From the NCBI RefSeq assembly GCF_028610625.1, contig NZ_JAQQWU010000001.1:186001-250000 (forward strand): a stretch of DNA of 64,000 nt. The letters are read 5' to 3'. Each line of letters starts with the position of its first letter. The first letter of the stretch is position 1. Both the position numbers and the translations under genes were made by a program. The notes under the pieces were generated by a model. That model was given only the letters and a program-made list of their open reading frames with translations, did no database searches and was not told where the DNA came from. Origin of the DNA: Guptibacillus spartinae (GTDB lineage: Bacteria > Bacillota > Bacilli > Bacillales > Guptibacillaceae). Of the stretch, positions 60,176 to 64,000 are shown piece by piece.

Positions 60176-60346
60176 GAGTATTGTTCCTCCAGTAATTGTT
60201 ACAAGATAAATTGACACATGTAACCATTAAACACCAGTCCTTCCATTTTTGTAAAGGGAAATTTTAAGTCCAGTTACATAAAAGAGTATTCGGTGATAGA
60301 TGCTGATAAAGGGGGCAAATTTCGAAGAGTGGAAGGAGGCAGATGT

Positions 60347-60535
60347 ATGGGCGGAGAAAATCGTCAGTTTACACCGGGGCAAAAAGCACCAAATAATGGG
60401 GTATACATTGAAATTGGTGAAACAGGTGGAATGGTTAAAGATCCAAAACAAATTGAGCTTCGTGCCGGTGAGGCGTTTCCTGAATGTTCTAACCAAAATC
60501 GAAAATGGTCAAGAGAGCCAAAGCCGCATCATTAA
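60347..60535 (+). CDS. yjzC: YjzC-family protein
   Basis: A 62-residue soluble protein: QFTPGQKAPNNGVYIEIGET, then GMVKDPKQIELRAGEAFPEC and SNQNRKW. This is the YjzC family of Bacillus; function unknown, reported as sporulation-associated in B. subtilis. ATG 60347 lies seven bases behind GGAGG; the frame opens at 60293. Convergent with yjzD across a shared terminator. Confidence 0.9.
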   Translation: MGGENRQFTPGQKAPNNGVYIEIGETGGMVKDPKQIELRAGEAFPECSNQNRKWSREPKPHH

Positions 60536-60555
60536 TTGTAAGAAGCGACAACATA

Positions 60556-60589
60556 AAAAAACAAGCGCCGCTAGAGGCGCTTGTTTTTA
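60556..60589. terminator. Bidirectional terminator between yjzC and yjzD
   Basis: ACAAGCGCC (60561-60569) pairs with GGCGCTTGT (60576-60584), flanked by A6 and T5. Confidence 0.85.
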
Positions 60590-60775
60590 TTGTTCAGCGG
60601 GGTCCGAGATAAGTCCTTCTCCAACAACCATTGCTGCAATCGCTAAGATCACTCCGAAAAGTGATGCTGGTCCAAATTCGTAATGGCCCCCTTGCATCGA
60701 CGCAAGTACGTAGAAGATCATATTACTAAGTAGAAATCCCCAAATAATTGCCCATAGATAACGCACGAAATTCAC
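60587..60775 (-). CDS. yjzD: YjzD-family membrane protein (DUF2929)
   Basis: A 62-residue protein with two membrane helices (YLWAIIWGFLLSNMIFYVLA and LFGVILAIAAMVVGEGLI) separated by SMQGGHYEFGPA. The SMQG turn is typical for the YjzD/DUF2929 family of unknown function. It pairs with yjzC, as in B. subtilis. Confidence 0.88.
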   Translation of the reverse strand: MNFVRYLWAIIWGFLLSNMIFYVLASMQGGHYEFGPASLFGVILAIAAMVVGEGLISDPAEQ

Positions 60776-60841
60776 CTCATTTGTAAACGTATTCTATCGA
60801 ATATCATACCACAAAACGATCGTATTCAACATCTATCAATT

Positions 60842-61303
60842 TTAATTCATCGTATAAAATAGCCACGATAAATAAGTAGCGAACGCTGTCCAAAGAAAAT
60901 AAGGGACCAATAACCATCCAGCAAAACGGTTCTGTCTCCCTGCAAGGAAGATCAGAAGGAGGGTAGTAATGGTGATGAACAGGGCATCCATAAATGTCGC
61001 AAAAAGCGCGTGGAGGTTAAATTGTAAGTAACTAAACGCTTGATTCAATATGTAGTTGATCCCAAGCAGGGAGATGTACTCACTATTGTGACGACCGAAG
61101 CCACTTTTTTGATAGACAATGGCTGTTGATAACGCAATGAATCCGAAGAGAATAGCCCAAATAATGCCAATGACAGAGCCATCTGGCGTCCAATCAGGCT
61201 TTGAGAGTGTACGATACCAATCCGCATCAAATGGAAATAGGAAACCGGAGATACTAAAAAGAAGATAAACAATAGCAAAGACGAATAAAGTTGATTTTTT
61301 CAT
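60842..61303 (-). CDS. tspO: TspO/MBR family protein
   Basis: A 153-residue protein with five membrane helices. TLSKPDWTPDGSVIGIIWAI is the typical Trp/Pro-rich segment after helix 1; the usual WFxxL and NxxW positions are represented by ILNQAFSYLQFN and VPYFLWTAFATYLSW. TspO proteins bind tetrapyrroles and affect their oxidation or transport. ATG 61303 lies behind AAGAGGTG; the frame extends to 61351. Confidence 0.85.
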   Translation of the reverse strand: MKKSTLFVFAIVYLLFSISGFLFPFDADWYRTLSKPDWTPDGSVIGIIWAILFGFIALSTAIVYQKSGFGRHNSEYISLLGINYILNQAFSYLQFNLHALFATFMDALFITITTLLLIFLAGRQNRFAGWLLVPYFLWTAFATYLSWLFYTMN

Positions 61304-61517
61304 TTTATCACCTCTTCTTTTCCATACCCCTTTCATTTCTAATTGATGCAAGGGTATAGTTTAAAGAAGGGAACATATACTGGTTGAGGGACTTTTCTAT
61401 TGTTTTCAGAGAAGGAGATAAGAAGGTGAAATTCCCGATAAATAGGCACTTCACCCTTTCTTCCATATGCAACTTGCATAGGTTATACAGAAAGTGATAA
61501 AAGGGCGAGGGGAGAGT

Positions 61518-62240
61518 ATGTGTATTCGTAAACGAGCCTATCAATTAGACGGGGAGTGGACGATCGTTCTTGTCCCTGAACGGCCTAACGGGTTTGGCGT
61601 TTTTATAATCGGGGGTTTGACGCATTTTGTAGATGCTAAAACAAGTTTTTGGTTGCAAAATCATACGCGTCAGGGGATAATCACTGACTTCCTTGAAGCG
61701 GGTTACACAGTTTATACGAGTAACTTGTATGGCAGGCACTGGGGCTCCCCGAAAGCGGTCAAATTGACGGAAAGAATTTATAATCTGGTCCATAAACAAG
61801 AAATCCTTAATCCAAGAATCCATGTTGTTGCTGAAGGAATGGGGGTTCTTGCTGCAGGTGCTTTTTTAAACAATCGAGAGCCTATGATCCGTTCTGCGGC
61901 GCTATTAAATCCATGTTTTGATGTGAAAAGTCTTGTTCATCAAGAGCAAATGAATCGCCTGTTTTATAAAAGGTTAGTAAAAGAAATGGCGAATGCATAT
62001 GAAATTGAAAATGAACAAGTTATTTCTGAAATAGAGAAAAAAGAAATCATCACTTCTACCGTTCCAATTAAAGTGTGGCATCACTCGCTTAAGAGTCCTT
62101 ATTCGTTAGATCAAATTCGCGCGTATGAACGGGTTCAAAGAGAGACTGGTTTTCCCATTGAGCTTGCGCTTTTAAGCGATAGTTACCAATCACTCGGTAA
62201 GAAAATGATTCGCTTCTTTCACGAATTTGAAAAGCTGTAA
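61518..62240 (+). CDS. Alpha/beta-hydrolase-like protein without nucleophile (YjaU-like)
   Basis: A 240-residue protein of alpha/beta-hydrolase outline: YQLDGEWTIVLVPERPNGFG, then a strand-turn FIIGGLTHFVD, TSNLYGRHWGSPKAV, and the elbow position VVAEGMGVLAAG. The GxSxG serine is absent there (AEGMG), and HHSLKSPYS replaces the usual acid loop. It therefore may not be a hydrolase. The order yjzC-yjzD-this-yjaV-like suggests B. subtilis YjaU. ATG 61518 with GGGGAG is preferred over 61494, though the spacing is short. Its stop lies four bases from the convergent oxidoreductase, without a terminator. Confidence 0.6.
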   Translation: MCIRKRAYQLDGEWTIVLVPERPNGFGVFIIGGLTHFVDAKTSFWLQNHTRQGIITDFLEAGYTVYTSNLYGRHWGSPKAVKLTERIYNLVHKQEILNPRIHVVAEGMGVLAAGAFLNNREPMIRSAALLNPCFDVKSLVHQEQMNRLFYKRLVKEMANAYEIENEQVISEIEKKEIITSTVPIKVWHHSLKSPYSLDQIRAYERVQRETGFPIELALLSDSYQSLGKKMIRFFHEFEKL

Positions 62241-62244
62241 CGAC

Positions 62245-63432
62245 CTATCTCTTAAGCTTTGTGATATCCATCGCAGGATGATGCCCGTATAAAATCAAGT
62301 CTTTAAGAATTTCAGCACCGAGCATACTGTAAACCGTACCGTTGCCACCATAACCTAGCATAAAATAGACGCCGTCGTATTTAGGGTGTTTCCCTATATA
62401 GGGTAGACCATCTTTTGTAGAGCCAAAAATAGCGCTCCATTCATAGGCAATTGACGTTTTAATGGAAGGAAACAGTTCGTGCAATTTCGTTAACAGCTGC
62501 TGACTTTTCTCTTTCAATTCTTCTTCATTTGTTAAATCTGTATCCAACCCTCCAATAAGGATCCGTCTATCTTCTGTTGTTCTTAAATAATGGTAAGGGC
62601 GAGCGGTTTCCCAAATAAGTGATTGATTGTGCCAACCAGGAAAATGTTCGATCGGATCTGTTGCAATCGTATAAGTGCGCTCCAAAAGGGCGCCTTTTGT
62701 TTGGGCGAACTCCTGCGTACCATATCCTGTAGCGTAGATGACGTGTTTGGTACGTATTTCTCCTTTTTCAGTCTGAAAGAGAAGCTCTTCTTTATTAAAC
62801 TGATGAGATAGAACCTCGGTATGTTCAAAAATGCTGACCCCGAGATCTGCTGCATGTCTGGCAAGCGCCAGGGCAAATTGATAGGGGTTTACTTCTGCTT
62901 CCGTTTTAGTATAAATTCCTGCAGGAGCGGTGAAAGAATAAAGGTTCTCAATGGCATGCCGATCTAAATAATCCGCCTGAAAACCATGCTCCTTTAAGGC
63001 TTCATATTCCTTTTTTAACTTTTTAACATCGTGATCATTGCTTGCGAAATAAAAACTATCCGCTCGCTTGAAGCTAGTCTTGTCCTTTAACGTGGCGTTG
63101 TATTTATCAAGTTCATCAATGGCTTTCAAACAAAGCTTATAGAAATAGACAGCTTTTTCTTTGCCAAACCGATCGATAAGGTCGATAAGCATGGCATCAT
63201 TTGAAAATTGGAGGAGTCCTGTGTTTGCCGAAGTGCTTCCAGAGCCGATTGTTTTCTTTTCGATTAATACTGTTTCAAGATGATAGTCTGCAAGCATTCT
63301 TGCCATAATCGAGCCTGACATACCGCCACCAATAATTAACACGTCACAAGTGATCGGGGTTGTAAGTTCTGGGAACGTTCTTGCATTCGTCACAGTAGTT
63401 GGCCAAAATAACTCGCCATGATGAAGTTTCAT
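62245..63432 (-). CDS. FAD-dependent amine/amino-acid-type oxidoreductase
   Basis: A 395-residue DAO-family flavoprotein: the dinucleotide loop DVLIIGGGMSGSIMARMLAD, then IGSGSTSANTGLLQFSND (the usual STS-NAG-like region), NPYQFALALARHA, YATGYGTQEFA and FGSTKDGLPYIGKHPKYDGV. It oxidises some amine or amino acid with release of hydrogen peroxide or transfer to another acceptor; the substrate is not predictable. GGAGG precedes ATG 63432. It separates the YjaU-like and YjaV-like genes. Confidence 0.83.
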   Translation of the reverse strand: MKLHHGELFWPTTVTNARTFPELTTPITCDVLIIGGGMSGSIMARMLADYHLETVLIEKKTIGSGSTSANTGLLQFSNDAMLIDLIDRFGKEKAVYFYKLCLKAIDELDKYNATLKDKTSFKRADSFYFASNDHDVKKLKKEYEALKEHGFQADYLDRHAIENLYSFTAPAGIYTKTEAEVNPYQFALALARHAADLGVSIFEHTEVLSHQFNKEELLFQTEKGEIRTKHVIYATGYGTQEFAQTKGALLERTYTIATDPIEHFPGWHNQSLIWETARPYHYLRTTEDRRILIGGLDTDLTNEEELKEKSQQLLTKLHELFPSIKTSIAYEWSAIFGSTKDGLPYIGKHPKYDGVYFMLGYGGNGTVYSMLGAEILKDLILYGHHPAMDITKLKR

Positions 63433-63524
63433 GATAACGCCTCCTTTTCATTCTGCAGCATTAACAACGTTATTAGAATGAACGCCATGCGCCAAAAGTA
63501 TTCTTAAAGAGTTGAGGTGGGAAG

Positions 63525-64000
63525 ATGAAAAAAGTATTTATTACAGGTGGCTTAGGGTTTATTGGGTACCATTTAACAGAGTTTCTTTTAAACGAAGGGA
63601 TCGAAGTTGTAGCGATGGATGGGAAAGTTGATAAAAGAAGGATAGGCGAGTATGAAATGAAAGAAATGATGCTTCTTCGCAATGCGAATTACAAACAAAT
63701 CAATAGTCGTATCGAGGAAGCTTCGCTGGCTCATCTAACGAGAGATTGTGATACGATTTTTCATCTTAGTACACCGAAGCTTCTAAATGATAAACGTCGT
63801 GGAAAAATGATTGAAGAAAGTCTGGAATGTACACGAAAAGTGATGCAAGCGGCCGGTGGAAAAGTACTTGTATATGTGTCAAGCACAGAAGTATTTGGTA
63901 CACGTTATGGAAGCATCACAGAAAGAACCCCCCACCACCCACGTTCTGTTGGTGGAAAGCTAAACTCGGCAGAAGAACGAATTGCTTCAAATCGTAAAGA
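63525..64000 (+). CDS. NAD-dependent epimerase-like protein, partial at right edge (YjaV-like)
   Basis: The first 158 residues of an extended SDR protein, open at the window end. The NAD loop is ITGGLGFIGYHLTEFLL, followed by VVAMDGKVDKRR, CDTIFHLSTPKLL, and the catalytic-type SSTEVFGTRYGS. The YxxxK pair would fall in or beyond the last bases; SVGGKLNSAEE lacks the usual Tyr. GAGGTGGG precedes ATG 63525. The position after the YjaU-like gene suggests B. subtilis YjaV. The role is unknown. Confidence 0.75.
   Translation, partial: MKKVFITGGLGFIGYHLTEFLLNEGIEVVAMDGKVDKRRIGEYEMKEMMLLRNANYKQINSRIEEASLAHLTRDCDTIFHLSTPKLLNDKRRGKMIEESLECTRKVMQAAGGKVLVYVSSTEVFGTRYGSITERTPHHPRSVGGKLNSAEERIASNRK

Noticed and set aside
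1-64000. tRNA or rRNA genes
   Set aside because: No cloverleaf with a GTTCGA-type arm and CCA-adjacent acceptor stem, and no ribosomal RNA sequence, was noticed in any intergenic stretch.

Overview
The window is chromosomal DNA of a low-GC, spore-forming member of the Bacillaceae. The evidence is the cotJ spore-coat operon, a LysM/GH18 spore-type hydrolase, strong GGAGG ribosome binding sites, and two stretches of Bacillus subtilis-like gene order: addB-addA-sbcD-sbcC...yisK...yisL...asnO, and yitR/S/T/U/V/W followed further right by uppP-yjzC-yjzD-yjaU/yjaV-like genes. The species cannot be fixed from the sequence alone.

Layout. Positions 1-989 look like the end of a phage or mobile element: AT-rich, every arginine codon AGA/AGG, a partial HNH endonuclease and a 55-residue ORF. 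It breaks cotJC after codon 77, while cotJA, cotJB and a sigma-E-like promoter remain intact. Positions 2-14 kb hold the DNA repair operon addBA-sbcDC. Positions 14-20 kb hold YknW/YknX-like envelope proteins without their ABC transporter, yisK, gabD, rocD and yisL. Positions 20-28 kb hold a FIST-PAS-GGDEF-EAL signalling protein, a flavin monooxygenase/methyltransferase pair and asnO. Positions 28-30 kb hold glnK-amtB behind a TnrA/GlnR-type box. Positions 30-37 kb form a maltodextrin unit: a neopullulanase divergent from malEFG and a LacI-type regulator, with three operators and a cre site between them. Positions 37-39 kb encode the Ku/LigD end-joining system, with LigD split into two genes. 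Positions 41.6-45.5 kb are a TPP riboswitch followed by tenA-ykoEDC. Positions 45.5-55 kb are the yit region with small accessory genes. Positions 55-59 kb are molybdenum cofactor genes (moeA, mobB, moaE, moaD) next to fnr. Positions 59-64 kb carry uppP, yjzC, yjzD, tspO, a degenerate hydrolase, an FAD oxidoreductase and a partial epimerase.

The strongest unexplained signals are not protein genes. First, cotJC is interrupted at a clean point by phage-like DNA, the arrangement known for sporulation genes restored by mother-cell excision (skin in sigK, SPbeta in spsM). Second, two arrays of about 120-nt units (47653-48040 and 57972-58574, opposite orientation) fold into one four-helix hairpin. 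Compensatory base changes occur between units in every helix, and each array starts exactly at the TAG stop codon of a gene (yitT, fnr). Third, two unrelated degenerate tandem arrays (14011-14130 and 57861-57961) share a 20-nt period.
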